Origin: Amphiduros pacificus
Lineage: Eukaryota > Annelida > Polychaeta > Phyllodocida > Hesionidae
Reading direction: 5' to 3'
Assembly (NCBI GenBank): GCA_949316495.1
Contig: OX439012.1
Span: forward strand, 2,325,059-2,389,058
DNA length: 64,000 nt
Shown one piece after another: positions 47,493-58,369 of this stretch (within the stretch, counting starts at the first letter, position 1; the number at the start of each line of letters is the position of its first letter). The position numbers were made by a program, and so were the translations under genes. The notes under the pieces are model-generated. The model was not told the DNA's origin and searched no databases. It worked only from the letters and a program-made list of their open reading frames with translations.

Positions 47493-48409
47493 CTGAAAAG
47501 ATAAAAAGATCAAATAAATGCGGATAATCAATGATTGAATGTGAACAAAATGATTGAGATCCATATAACTTCATTGTGTTTAATATACCATTCATCACAT
47601 TGCTCATATTTACTCTTTACTTTATTTCTAATATGTTGTCTTGAATGAGAAAACACTTGTACATTAAAACAAGAGATCTCCAAGTTCAAACTCTCATAAG
47701 GATGCACCATGGTTTTTTGGGGGAATTATATGGTGTTTTTATTAGCTAAGAACACACCATAAAAGTTTATCTGTGAATCTTGCCACATTCAGGAGATATT
47801 CTGCATGAGTAAATACAGCAAAAACACATCAGCTTTGTAGACCCGCTGAAAGCCTGTGACAGTAAACGATCAGGTCTGATGACCGTACCCAGTGCTGTCT
47901 TAATATCAAACTGTCTCCAACATCTACTCCCTGAAATGTGTGTTTAGATATTTTCTATGTTTTGGCAGTAGAATCCAAACAATCCATTATAATTTGCTAA
48001 AACTGAACCATTGACATTCTTGTGAAATTTCAAAGTGCCACACTTCAATCTTTTTTATCTTTTATTTTGACACCTTAACACCCCTGTTTCATCCATATGA
48101 TCAAGCTTATGATAAAGCAAATTAGGATCCTGAGTTCCAATCAGTTGAGATCTATATCCCAGGGGGTACACTCACTGTTATATCCATACCCTATGTTCTA
48201 ATCAATATTAACTTGATTTATATCCAACATATGCTCACACGATATGAGATTTTAGTAAAGTAAGTTTTTACCCCCCCTCTTTGCTGAAATTACTTTACTC
48301 GGCAGATCCTAGGTTTATACTAGGCTTAGAAATGCAGGCCAGAAATACGGGCCAGAAATACAGGCCAGAAGAGCATAATTTCAAGAGACCACTGATTGAT
48401 GAAAGAATA
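47493..48409. other. Unique DNA, nothing genic recognised
   Basis: A 14-bp phrase with GGCCAGAAATAC is tripled near 48336-48370. No coding signal is seen. Confidence 0.4.
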
Positions 48410-48680
48410 TAAATTTAAATTTAGAATGGTATACAATACAGGGCAATGACTGCAGAGGTAGTAATTGAATACTGCTTGTGTAATGCAGAGTGGCCATATA
48501 TCAGTAAATGTATTTTTAAGACCTTTTTTGTATGTTAGCTCCTCCCCTTCCGATTTGATGAGCTCTTACAATGCCAGTTTTCATGGTTATGTTGGAACTA
48601 ATTATACCTCAGCTGTAAGCATCTCCACGGTGTGATTGATTCAATATTTCCTGGCTTCTATGCAGTCTGTGTATCGGGGA
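48410..48680 (+). repeat. Dispersed repeat, copy 1
   Basis: GCAATGACTGCAGAGGTAGT followed by AATT, then TGTGTAAT and CAGAGT, recurs about 2.29 kb to the right in the same orientation (50730-50790). Weaker similarity continues past each copy (GATTTGATGAG against GATTTGATAAG, and CATCTCCA). It is an unclassified element of at least 85 bp, possibly near 300 bp. Confidence 0.6.
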
Positions 48681-49677
48681 AATTGTCCCCTCTGATGACA
48701 CATGTCGCAATCCTGGGAGACTGAACTGGAACCGGTGTCATGTCTCTATCTGAGACGGCTGCATTCATTAATATTAAAATTACAGCAATATTACGCTAAT
48801 ATTAAGCAATCTAAAACTAATTAGTAACAGCTTAATGGGACAATTTCAATTATAAACCCCGTCAGAACAGCACTTTAGAATCATAACTTAATAATGGTGA
48901 AACCATTCAGCGAGACACACGTATCACGACCCATAATTCCTTCAGATCTGCTTCCTGTGGATTTCGTGACAAACAGGGATAAAGTCATGGAAGCATATTC
49001 ATGTTCCCTCATCTCATAAGCTTCACTCAAGCTCGACCAAAACGCACAAGCTTTTTTCATACAAATGGTGAACGCAAAGTTAACTGGTCGCTGAAGAGTA
49101 ATGGGTTTTCAGAAATCCAAATGGTCAAAGTACGGGCACTGAAAATTGGATTAATTCTGGCTAATAGAAGCTGTACAATGGTTATAGCCTGGAAGTGAAA
49201 GGAACTAATAGTATGTCTGATTGAATCTATTTGTGCCTCGTCTTCTCGGAAAATGTGACAAAATGGCAGATTGATCAACAGAATCTCTGTGGAGTTACGA
49301 GATCGTGTGCAGGTCATCTCTGGGGAGTTAGTGTTGATTGACCAATCAGAGTCAAGTACAAAAATATCAGCCTCGGGTCACATAGGGTACAAGTGAGGGG
49401 AAAGCAAGGGTCCAAAACTCAAGCTACAAATGAACGTTGATCAATTATAATTACCCCTCACGAATGCCTGTCATTTGTACAGCTATATCTGGGAGATACG
49501 TGGGATTAAAGAAGGCGTGTGCATGTTCCTATGTACAGGTCACGTGTGACTTGTTGCCTTCCATCCCCAGGGGTCAAATTCTGACATCTCCACATGTTGA
49601 AGATCTTTAATATCACTGTTTTGGAATAATACCAGAATTATGGTTTGGGTTGGGACAAGATTATATATTGGAATATA

Positions 49678-50112
49678 CAGTGACCGGCAACTGTCCGAAA
49701 CCGGCAGATGAAACTCAGACATTTTTAACACAATCAAATATCTAGCAATTGCAATTGAGCTGAATGTTGTCAGTCACACGTCGTCTTGTAATTCCACTGA
49801 CTTTCAAAACGTTAAAAGTGTTTATTTGTTTTCACGGCACAAATGTTTGTCACTGTCAAATGATGTCAGAAGTGGTGACGTGACCAACATCACCATATAA
49901 CTCAATGTGGACTCGGACAATGTGCAGGTTTACCGAATGCGTGAAAATCACGCTATTTCTGTTAATATTGAACGGGTATCATTAAAACTCCACAGACCGT
50001 TAAAGACGCAGATCTTCTTTCGATGTGAGCAGTTTTTACACAGTTTTTAAAGGTTTTGTGAAAATCGTGAGTGAAAAACATGAAAATATCTGGATTTGAC
50101 TGCCGGTCACTG
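49678..50112. mobile_element. 435-bp mariner-like MITE with TA duplications
   Basis: CAGTGACCGGCA at 49678 is the exact reverse complement of TGCCGGTCACTG ending at 50112, and TA flanks both ends (49676-49677 and 50113-50114). Terminal CAGT with a TA target duplication is the hallmark of Tc1/mariner-type transposons. No transposase frame is present, so this is a nonautonomous miniature element. A second internal GAAACCGGCAGATG near 49697 partly repeats the end sequence. Confidence 0.75.
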
Positions 50113-50212
50113 TAGATCCAAGGAAGATGTGGAGTGAGCAATCTCCTCCAGTGTTGTTGAAGTCATATATTTATATATCTTATTAACCCTGTACGAGTCA
50201 CAGAGTTCTATG

Positions 50213-50300
50213 TCTGCCGGTCACGGGCAGTTGCCGGTCACGGCCATTTGCCAGTCACGGGCAGTTGCCAGTCATGGCCAGTTGCCGGTCACAGCCAGTT
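50213..50300. repeat. 17-bp minisatellite sharing the MITE end sequence
   Basis: TTGCCGGTCACGGGCAG repeats five times at 17-bp spacing with CCAGTCAC and CATGGCC variants. Its core TTGCCGGTCAC is also the reverse complement of the left end of the mariner-like element at 49678. The array starts 100 bp beyond the right end of that element. Confidence 0.88.
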
Positions 50301-51029
50301 GGTGCATGCCTTGCTGAGTCTAACCTCACTTTCAATTAGGAAAGCAAACTGTTTCAAATATCTTTCATACAAATATCAGAAATTATTCTATTTCTGTATG
50401 ATGGTACCTCCATAGCAGGACTTCTTTATCATATCGGTCCCTGCCACCAAAGGTATAAAGGTGTGCACAGAATCGAGTGCAAGTCATTAGCATTCATAAA
50501 AATCTGGCTGTGAACTGATTGGTGAAGAACAAATGCTAACTGAAATAGATTCTGTTTTGTTCTGACAGCAGTATTGATTGTGATTGGTCAGTTTATGTGT
50601 CAGACACCTGGTTACAATTCATGACCCGATGTTGGTCAATTCAGATTTGATGATATTTTTGTGAAAAAAAGGCAAGTATTTATAACTTGGGGAATTCCGC
50701 ATTTAGACTGGTATCCAATATAGCAATATTAGAGCAATGACTGCAGAGGTAGTAATTATATGCTACCTGTGTAATACAGAGTAGTATGATGGATGTGACT
50801 TTCTCTGACTGCAGATTTGATAAGTTTGTCAATCATATTAGCAAGATTAGAACCTCCAGCCATTTATGATGTCATCTCCATTGATTCTGATATTCCTCCA
50901 TTTGCAGGATTAGCATTGATTAGAATGCTTTATAAACAGCAGCTACAAATAAACATGGCAAGGCAACATCAATATGACTGAAAATGTCTCCCAAATCTGG
51001 GACAAGTAGCATCACGAGCCCTGCACCAC
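50301..51029. other. Unique DNA with dispersed-repeat copy 2
   Basis: The second copy of the dispersed element seen at 48410 lies at about 50700-50930, in the same orientation and diverged. No exon is seen in this interval. Confidence 0.5.
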
Positions 51030-51110
51030 CTTGCAAGTAGAGAAATCCACGTAATTTGGTTTGAAGTCCGGGTTGCAGTTGAGGTCAGACCCCGGAGTGT
51101 TGTAACCCCT
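51030..51110 (-). CDS. Candidate 27-codon exon, phase 0/0, unknown protein
   Basis: On the minus strand the acceptor GGATTCCTTCGCATCAG opens, and ACTTGCAAG before GTGGTGCA closes, an 81-bp exon in phase 0 at both ends. It encodes RGYNTPGSDLNCNPDFKPNY followed by VDFSTCK. The two cysteines and the Asn/Pro/Asp-rich composition suggest an extracellular piece, but no family is recognised. The donor is only fair. It joins in frame to the phase-0 candidate at 51685-51729. Confidence 0.32.
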
Positions 51111-51684
51111 CTGATGCGAAGGAATCCTGCCAAACCCCAGAGGGATTCACACCTCATCATGCGGGCCACTTCCTGTGCTCAGATAGAGGCTCTAAGAAAC
51201 AGCGTCATGGGCACGTCCAAGATTTACCAACAGCGCTTACTGAGATAATAGAGAATGAATTCCACACTCTTTTTTTTTAAAGAAAATAAATGTGTTTTCA
51301 TGATTCTTCTGTGGAAATAACCTTGATGGAAATTAGAAGGGGAGGGGGTCCCCACTGGGTGGTAGTTGTGTCACATTACAAAGGGTCAAGGTCATGAGGG
51401 TCAAGGAGTCCTGGTTGCAGGTCATATCTGGGTCAGGAGCACGGCCTGTATTAACGCTTTGCCATCAGACTGAAAGACCAATCAAGATGTCATTTTGGAA
51501 CCCAAAATAAATATTGTCTCTATCGTCACAGATATACACTGATCAATGGAACAGATGGGACATTAAAGTGCATCTCTCCGGTAATTAATGTTTACTATGA
51601 TGAAGAGAAGGGAATGACATCTGATCAGAAGTCAAAGGTGACAAAAATAAAAGATCCCTTTCATGTTACAGAGGAGTTTCTCAC

Positions 51685-51729
51685 CTCCGGGATGACCCCA
51701 TTTATAACCTCTTTTGTTCTTTGAAAGAT
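51685..51729 (-). CDS. Candidate 15-codon exon, phase 0/0, unknown protein
   Basis: On the minus strand the acceptor TTACAGCTTCCTGTAAG opens a 45-bp segment reading IFQRTKEVINGVIPE, closed by the good donor GAG-GTGAGAAA. Both ends are phase 0, compatible with 53117-53152 before it and 51030-51110 after it. At this length chance is a real alternative. No family is recognised. Confidence 0.3.
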
Positions 51730-52517
51730 CTTACAGGAAGCTGTAACTGTAAGGTGATTAGCCGACCTAATTCATTTACGAGTCCCAGACTCCTCTTGTG
51801 GTCTGTCAACTGCCGCTCACTTCATTACTCAACCAAATTAGCCACCTTATTAACCCTGTGCGAGTCACAGAGTTCTATCTCGGGCTGGATTGGCCAGCTT
51901 ATCAACAGAGCTTTCCAGGATGACTTCTCAGGTCGATGGTAGTGACCTTAGATTTCAAACATATGTTAATAATCAGAATATTTTTGGGCAAGCAAAAAAT
52001 CCAAAAGACAATCTGACCTTGACCTTATTGTGAGAGATGCATTGTCAATTTGTGGCAATCCAGGCATGTTTGAGAAAGTGGAAGACATTTTGACCTTGAC
52101 CCAGTTGCAGAGGAAATAAAATCTTTGGAAAGGTCAACATGAAACATTTCCGAAAGACCGAAAGGAGTTTGAGAATTGGTGTAATTGTACAGGTAAAAAA
52201 GGTCACGCATCTAATCAGCATATGTAATGCAATATGTATAGGGCTGATTACTGCCAATATGCTGAAATAACTGGGCTGATGTGGAATATAGCTGATATAT
52301 ACTGTTCCTACTCCAGGATCACCAGAATGCTGGTCACATGGTAATGCAACAAATAATAAAACTATGTAAATTTCAATCACAAAACTATGTAAATTTCAAT
52401 CACCATGAAAAATAAATTAATAAATATCATGACAAAATAGCCCTAAATACCTGATACCATACTACTTTCTTTGTGCCTTACTTATAAAAATGGCTACCAA
52501 AGTATGCTCACCGAGAT
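51730..52517. other. Unique DNA, nothing recognised
   Basis: TGACCTTGACC-type nuclear-receptor words occur near 52015 and 52093. The direct repeat CACAAAACTATGTAAATTTC lies near 52360-52395. No exon is supported. Confidence 0.4.
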
Positions 52518-52975
52518 GGTATATTGCCCGGGTCACCACTACAAAGTACTACCCAGGCATATTGCCCCGGTCACCACTACAAAGTACTACCCAGGTATAT
52601 TGCCCGGGTCACCACTACAAAGTACTACCCAGGCATATTGCCCCGGTCACCACTACAAAGTACTACCCAGGTATATTGCCCGAGTCACCACTACAAAGTA
52701 CTACCCAGGCATATTGCCCCGGTCACCACTACAAAGTACTACCCAGGTATATTGCCCGAGTCACCACTACAAAGTACTACCCAGGCATATTGCCCCGGTC
52801 ACCACTACAAAGTACTACCCAGGTATATTGCCCAGGTCACCACTACAAAGTACTACCCAGGCATATTGCCCGAGTCACCACTACAAAGTACTACCCAGGC
52901 ATATTGCCCCGGTCACCACTACAAAGTACTACCCAGGTATATTGCCCGGGTCACCACTACAAAGTACTACCCACA
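52518..52975. repeat. 38-bp minisatellite arranged as 76-bp dimers, 12 copies
   Basis: ACCACTACAAAGTACTACCC is constant. The remaining 18 bases mostly alternate between AGGTATATTGCCCGGGTC and AGGCATATTGCCCCGGTC, so the effective unit is often 76 bp. All three plus-strand frames are open, producing artefact translations of up to 181 codons. Confidence 0.95.
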
Positions 52976-53116
52976 ATCACAATCCTAGCAATGCTGTTCA
53001 TTAATATTGTTTCATCAAACACTGAACTCTGCTGAAAACTTTTAAAAGGACAAGTTTGATTAATTTCTATATTAATTTATAATTTATATAAAATATTTAA
53101 CCAATCAACAACTGAC

Positions 53117-53152
53117 CTTGACGATCATAGTAGCGTCTGTTTGCCTCATATC
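53117..53152 (-). CDS. Candidate 12-codon exon, phase 0 end, unknown protein
   Basis: On the minus strand GAT ATG AGG CAA onward reads DMRQTDATMIVK and ends before the donor GTCAGTTG. The acceptor may be CGAGCACAG at 53152 (phase 0) or ATTAATCCCAG at 53166, which would add two bases and four codons. It would splice in frame to the phase-0 candidates at 51685-51729 and 51030-51110. It is very short, so the evidence rests mainly on the shared phase. Confidence 0.25.
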
Positions 53153-53204
53153 CTGTGCTCGGCATGCTGGGATTAATCCATCATACTCCATGCAAAGCTT
53201 CTAT

Positions 53205-53866
53205 TGAATGCCTCACCTCTAATGGAGTCAAACCTCTACCATGTCAGAGAGAAGGTGAACCACACACGGCGATGTTCCCTTCCATGTGATAGGAGCAGGA
53301 CTCTATTAACTTAATGCCTCACTTCTAATGGAGTCAAACCTCTACTATGTCAGAGAGAAGGTGAACCACACACGGCGATGTTCCCTTCCATGTGATAGGA
53401 ACAGGACTCTATTAACTTAATGCCTCACTTCTAATGGAGTCAAACCTCTACTATGTCAGAGAGAAGGTGAACCACACACGGCGATGTTCCCTTCCATGTG
53501 ATAGGAACAGGACTCTATTAACTTAATGCCTCACTTCTAATGGAGTCAAACCTCTACTATGTCAGAGAGAAGGTGAACCACACACGGCGATGTTCCCTTC
53601 CATGTGACAGGAACAGGACTCTATTAACTTAATGCCTCACTTCTAATGGAGTCAAACCTCTACTATGTCAGAGAGAAGGTGAACCACACACGGCGATGTT
53701 CCCTTCTATCAGATAGGAACAGGACTCTATTAACTTAATGCCTCACTTCTAATGGAGTCATATCCAGTCATAACATGCACCTAGCAGCCAATCAAACCTC
53801 TACTATGTCGGAGAGAAGGTGAACCACGCACTGCAATGTTCCTTTCCATGTGATAGAAGCAGAACT
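53205..53866. repeat. 106-bp tandem repeat, 6 copies
   Basis: AATGGAGTCAAACCTCTACT recurs at 53221, 53327, 53433, 53539 and 53645. The copy starting at 53751 is diverged and contains an insertion with TATCCAGTCATAACATGC. The unit also holds CACACACGGCGATGTTCCC. Confidence 0.95.
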
Positions 53867-54348
53867 TGAGAACAGAATGACAATTATTCTGATTCATTTT
53901 CAACATTCAATTTAAATTAAAAAGTTCAAACATTTGTTTCATGGTGAAAAATATATTGACAACAAATTTGTTTTCATGAAAGCATATCAGCTTATATCTG
54001 TGGTTGGGAAATTCCCCTGTTGTTATTAATCCGGAGATCATCTGTGGTGATTATCTAATGCCACAGAGGTCCATGGTGCTATCAGACTCAATAATACTCT
54101 GGTATTTCCACTCACTGGATAAACGAGTTTATCATCATCATCATGTTAACCACATCAATGGATTAACATTGTGATTAGGCATATAACTGTACTGTATTAT
54201 CACAAGATCATTCTTGGGAAAGTCATGAACGAAAAGGTGGAATTTTTAATCAGATTGAGAAAATACCTCAGATTGAATTCAGAGTCATGTGATCAAACAA
54301 CATTAGCTCTGGTAAGTCAAGGTTGGTAATCAAAGCCACTAACAAAAG
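53867..54348. other. Unique DNA, nothing recognised
   Basis: AT-rich spacer; no exon or repeat is seen. Confidence 0.4.
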
Positions 54349-54510
54349 TAATCTATGCACAATAATAAGTTCACCAGTAACTAATATATGCACAATAATA
54401 AGTTCACCAGTAACTAATATATGCACAATAATAAGTTCACCAGTAACTAATATATGCACAATAATAAGTACAACAGTAACTAATATATGCACAATGATAG
54501 GTGCATCAGT
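54349..54510. repeat. 33-bp minisatellite, about 5 copies
   Basis: TATGCACAATAATAAGTTCA followed by CCAGTAACTAA repeats every 33 bp. At 11 codons per unit both strands stay open (TNICTIISSPV on plus). Confidence 0.94.
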
Positions 54511-55362
54511 AACTTAATGTCAAAAGTAATTTGCCAGTTGCCTGCTGAATGACGGCCATGACTTACAAAGGTAGGCCCCCTGCTTGCGTAACAATGTTGG
54601 GAATTGTCCATTCAGAAGCAGATCACTATTTACTGCTATGCAATATTATGGCTGGTTACCGTACATTTTATATTGATTCTCCATCCAATGTCAGGTGTTT
54701 ACACAAGAAATCGAACGGTGACCACAAAATTTCTAAGTACAGCTAAATTGTGCTCTTGCAAAACCCACAATATGTGATAACAGCACTTGCATTTTCCATG
54801 GTTGGTTAACCTTAGGCTGCTACATTCTTTCGATGATATATTGCATTTTGTTCAATGCTCATATTAACATCTAAAAACAAATCACCATATAATTTGTTGC
54901 CATAGATAAGACAGTTTGGCATTATTTGTGAGTGGTGTCTTAGTTTGCATTGTTGTCACCAGATGGCCTACAGGTCTTGGATGTGCAATGAGAAACATCG
55001 TGGAAGACGTTATGGAATCCTCTCTCTGCTAGACGTTCCAGGAGTTACAAGAGCAAAATCCACACAATAGTCCAAGCCCCGCGGCATGACTTAGTAAATA
55101 ATTCACAGTTAGTTCTTGCCAATACACTTGCCACTTTCAAATATAAGCCCAGCAGCCATATTTCAGACCAAGGCGACTTTGATCTTTTCTGTTCTTTTTT
55201 AACAAATTCTGACAATCATTTTTTATTTCAGATCAAAGAGGAGATAAAAAAAGCTGACATAGCCAAGCTCAGGGAGCAGAAACATTTCACGTGTTTGTTG
55301 TTAATGTGATTCCATTTGTTGTCTGTGATAAGTTGGACCCAGACACATATCTGGTCACTGAC
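54511..55362. other. Unique DNA, nothing recognised
   Basis: A two-mismatch CTCF-type word, TCACCAGATGGCC, lies near 54957. No exon is supported. Confidence 0.4.
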
Positions 55363-55775
55363 AATGTGACCCGTGAGGTCAAGCATACCGTACCCACACC
55401 AGGTTTATATGGAGAGATTAAGGTGTGACCCGTGAGGTCAAGCATACCATACCCGCACCAGGTTTATATGGAGAGATTAAGGTGTGACCCGTGAGGTCAA
55501 GCATACCGTACCCGCACCCGGCTTATATGGAGAGATTAAGGTGTGACCTGTGAGGTCAAGCATACCGTACCCGCACCAGGTTTATGTGGAGAGATTAAGG
55601 TGTGACCCGTGAGGTCAAGCATACCATACCAACAGGTTTATGTGGAGAGATTAAGGTGTGACCTGTGAGGTCAAGCATACCGTACCCGCACCAGGCTTAT
55701 ATGGAGAGATTAAGATGTGACCCGTGAGGTCAAGCATACTGTACCCGCACCAGGTTTATATGGAGAGATAAAGGT
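55363..55775. repeat. 59-bp minisatellite, about 7 copies
   Basis: GTGTGACCCGTGAGGTCAAG starts each 59-bp unit and GGAGAGATTAAG ends it; one copy lacks the CCGCACC segment. Confidence 0.94.
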
Positions 55776-55873
55776 GTGACCAGAGATTAAGGTGTGACCA
55801 GAGATTAAGGTGTGACCAGAGATTAAGGTGTGACCAAAGATTAAGGTGTGACCAAAGATTAAGATGTGACCAC
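55776..55873. repeat. 18-bp minisatellite derived from the 59-bp unit, about 5 copies
   Basis: AGGTGTGACCAGAGATTA repeats at 18 bp. It equals the junction of the two ends of the neighbouring 59-bp unit with the middle 41 bp missing, so it looks like a deleted monomer that then amplified. Confidence 0.9.
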
Positions 55874-57514
55874 AATGATGTTTAGCTCATACTGATAATG
55901 CAAATAGCATCAGAGAAATAAACGGCCGAGGATTTCTCGGGGCAATCACTGAGTATGACATGTGACTGTATGACTCACGGCAAATTTCCATTCCAACAAC
56001 TTCACTAATTCTCTCTGTTTCCAGGCTATTAGGCCTTCAGTTTGTGAGAACAATTTACTATCATCATGTACTGCAAACATGAATAAACTATAATAACCAA
56101 CAGAACAATAACTCAATACTGCACCAGGACAAATCCCTCACATAAAGATGATTTTAGCACCGCCATGAAACCTGGCCTAGATTAAACTGACTCATATAAT
56201 TTCTAAGTATAAAGTCAAATTCTTATGTATTAACAATCATTTGATGAAAATAGCTCAAATCTTTGCCTGCTTTGTCCTGGGCCTAAGTTGACTTTAAGCT
56301 AACTAAACAGAAGGTGGGTTCAAACCCATCCAAACACAACTTTCCGATCTGAGGGTGTTTGCAAACCTACAAATAATATTTGTCTTCCACTTGGAGGACA
56401 TACACTATAGTCTGGATACAGGTTCTCAGCAAACTGGCAACATCTATCAAACAAAACTGTACACTTCCAAAAACTACACTATCAACTCCTAAAATTACAA
56501 CCATCAATAATCAAACAGATGGGCCTCAATATCAGCTAAATGTGTAAAGGATCAATATATTGGAATGATTTACAGTGCACATCACAGACGTCATGTTTAA
56601 TGTCAAGTTTTAAAAAAAATTCTGGAAAACTTAATCCAATGTATAATTTCCAAAAGTAAAACCAAACCAGATAACACCACAGATATATGAAACATGAAGT
56701 AATTTTTATTAAGACCATAGTTGAGAAAAAACCTGGAAATTTCTGATATAACTTGCTGGCATGGGAAACAACTCAGTAGTGGACATCCACCTTTCTCCAC
56801 CACGCAGCATGACTGAAGTACTTTTCCCATCTGGGATTCAAACCCTGGACCTTTAGCATGGGAGACAGGCATCTTACTGACTGAGCCATGTGCCATGTTC
56901 CCCATTTGAAAGTCTAGATCATTGCAGCAAACTTTAACCCCTAATGGACAGGAAGGACGTCAACGTCCAACACCGGCAACGGACAGGAAGGATGTCAACA
57001 TCCCCAATGTTCTGGCTTAATGACGTCACTTTGTAACATTCCCTTGGGCAGCAACTTGTTGCAACGTAATCATGATAATGACTGGAACATGGTTATTCAA
57101 TATGCTTAATGAAGTTCTGGGATCAAAAGTTCATGCTCCAAGCTGTTTGACCCAATTATCATGATAAAGTTGCTGTCCTTCCTATCTGTTAGGAGTTAAT
57201 GTGAAAACTAACAAATGAAACCTAACATTGTTTATCTTTATTTAGGATCTCCAATACCTTCAAAACATTATTTTTTTAGCATTTTAAATGGCACCTTCAC
57301 TTTGAACAATGCTGATCATCTTTCAACAGCAGCAGTTAATTATGTGCAGTTAACTATTTTTAGCCCTTAAGATTAAAAAGTAGGTCAGTAGGTCAGTGCC
57401 TTTACAAAGTATAATACAATACAATAGTGGCTATATTCAGTAGGTCACTCATCTGATGTTCAGCAGCTGACACTATATCTGCAACTTAACAGATAGCAAA
57501 AGTATTTGGTGACC
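55874..57514. other. Unique DNA with a SINE-like tRNA region
   Basis: GTGGGTTCAAACCCATCC near 56308-56325 contains a B-box-like GGTTCAAACCC on the plus strand, without a clear A box. The clearer tRNA-like region at 56825-56903 has its own entry. The motif GGACAGGAAGGA followed by TCAAC is doubled near 56945-57000. No exon is called. Confidence 0.4.
56825..56903 (-). repeat. tRNA-derived SINE head (A and B boxes)
   Basis: On the minus strand TGGCTCAGTCAG (A box) is followed about 33 bases later by GGTTTGAATCC (B box), with CTGTCTCCCATGC at the anticodon-arm position. The D stem does not pair properly, so it is not a functional tRNA. Non-tRNA sequence continues in the direction of transcription, as in a tRNA-derived SINE. 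Confidence 0.6.
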
Positions 57515-57670
57515 TTTTGAAATTTGTGACCTTAAAAAAATAGGTTGAGGTCATGTTCAAAAATATAATTTGTGTGCCTTCATGCATGTAAGGTATAATG
57601 AGTTTATAACATATAGAAAATGTCAAAGTTTTTGGCAACGGTGTGATGCCTATGACTTGAAAACAGGTCC
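57515..57670. repeat. Dispersed repeat, second copy of the 29.4-kb element
   Basis: GTGACCTTAAAAAAA, GGTTGAGGTCATGTTC, GCCTTCATG and ATGTCAAAGTTTTTGG follow in the same order and spacing as in the element at 29363. The copies are diverged by substitutions and small gaps. Confidence 0.55.
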
Positions 57671-57904
57671 TGTTCATATTTGAGGTAATCCTATTGTAGG
57701 CAAAAGATCCTATGTCGCTCAGGCTGTGGAGACTAATAAGCATATAAATACATAACATGCTATTAACAGTATACTTTTCACAAACAGCGCCAAGTTTCTG
57801 CCAATAATATGAGCATAATGATTGATGAGATATGTACCAGTCAATACCTTCACTGTCCATGCTGTCTGCAGCGACACAAGGAAGCAGCCGTAATATGGCA
57901 CATC

Positions 57905-58305
57905 TACCTGGCCAGACAGGTGAAACTCACCCCAGACAGGTGAAACTCATCACAGACAGGTGAAACACATCACAGACAGGTGAAACTCACCCCAGACAGG
58001 TGAAACTCACCCCAGACAGGTGAAACTCACCCCAGACAGGTGAAACTCATCCCAGACAGGTGATAATAATCCCAGACAGGTGAAACTCACCCCAGACAGG
58101 TGAAACTCACCCCAGACAGGTAAAACTCATCCCAGACAGGTGAAACTCACCCCAGACAGGTGAAACTCACCCAGACAGGTGAAACTCATCCCAGACAGGT
58201 GAAACTCACCCCAGACAGGTGAAACTCACCCAGACAGGTAAAACTCATCCCAGACAGGTGAAACTCATCCCAGACAGGTGAAATTCACCCTAGACAGGTG
58301 AAACT
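57905..58305. repeat. 20-bp minisatellite, about 20 copies
   Basis: CCAGACAGGTGAAACTCACC repeats every 20 bp, with CATC variants. The plus strand has CAG-GTGAAA and the minus strand has GGG-GTGAGT in many copies, so each unit carries donor-like words on both strands. Confidence 0.95.
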
Positions 58306-58369
58306 CTGTACAGATTCCGGTTGGTGACTTAGCAGGAATGGCATCATTTCAAGATGCAAAGTTGCAGAG

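Noticed and set aside
56825-56903. Intact tRNA gene
   Set aside because: The D arm does not pair and non-tRNA sequence follows; better read as a tRNA-derived SINE head.
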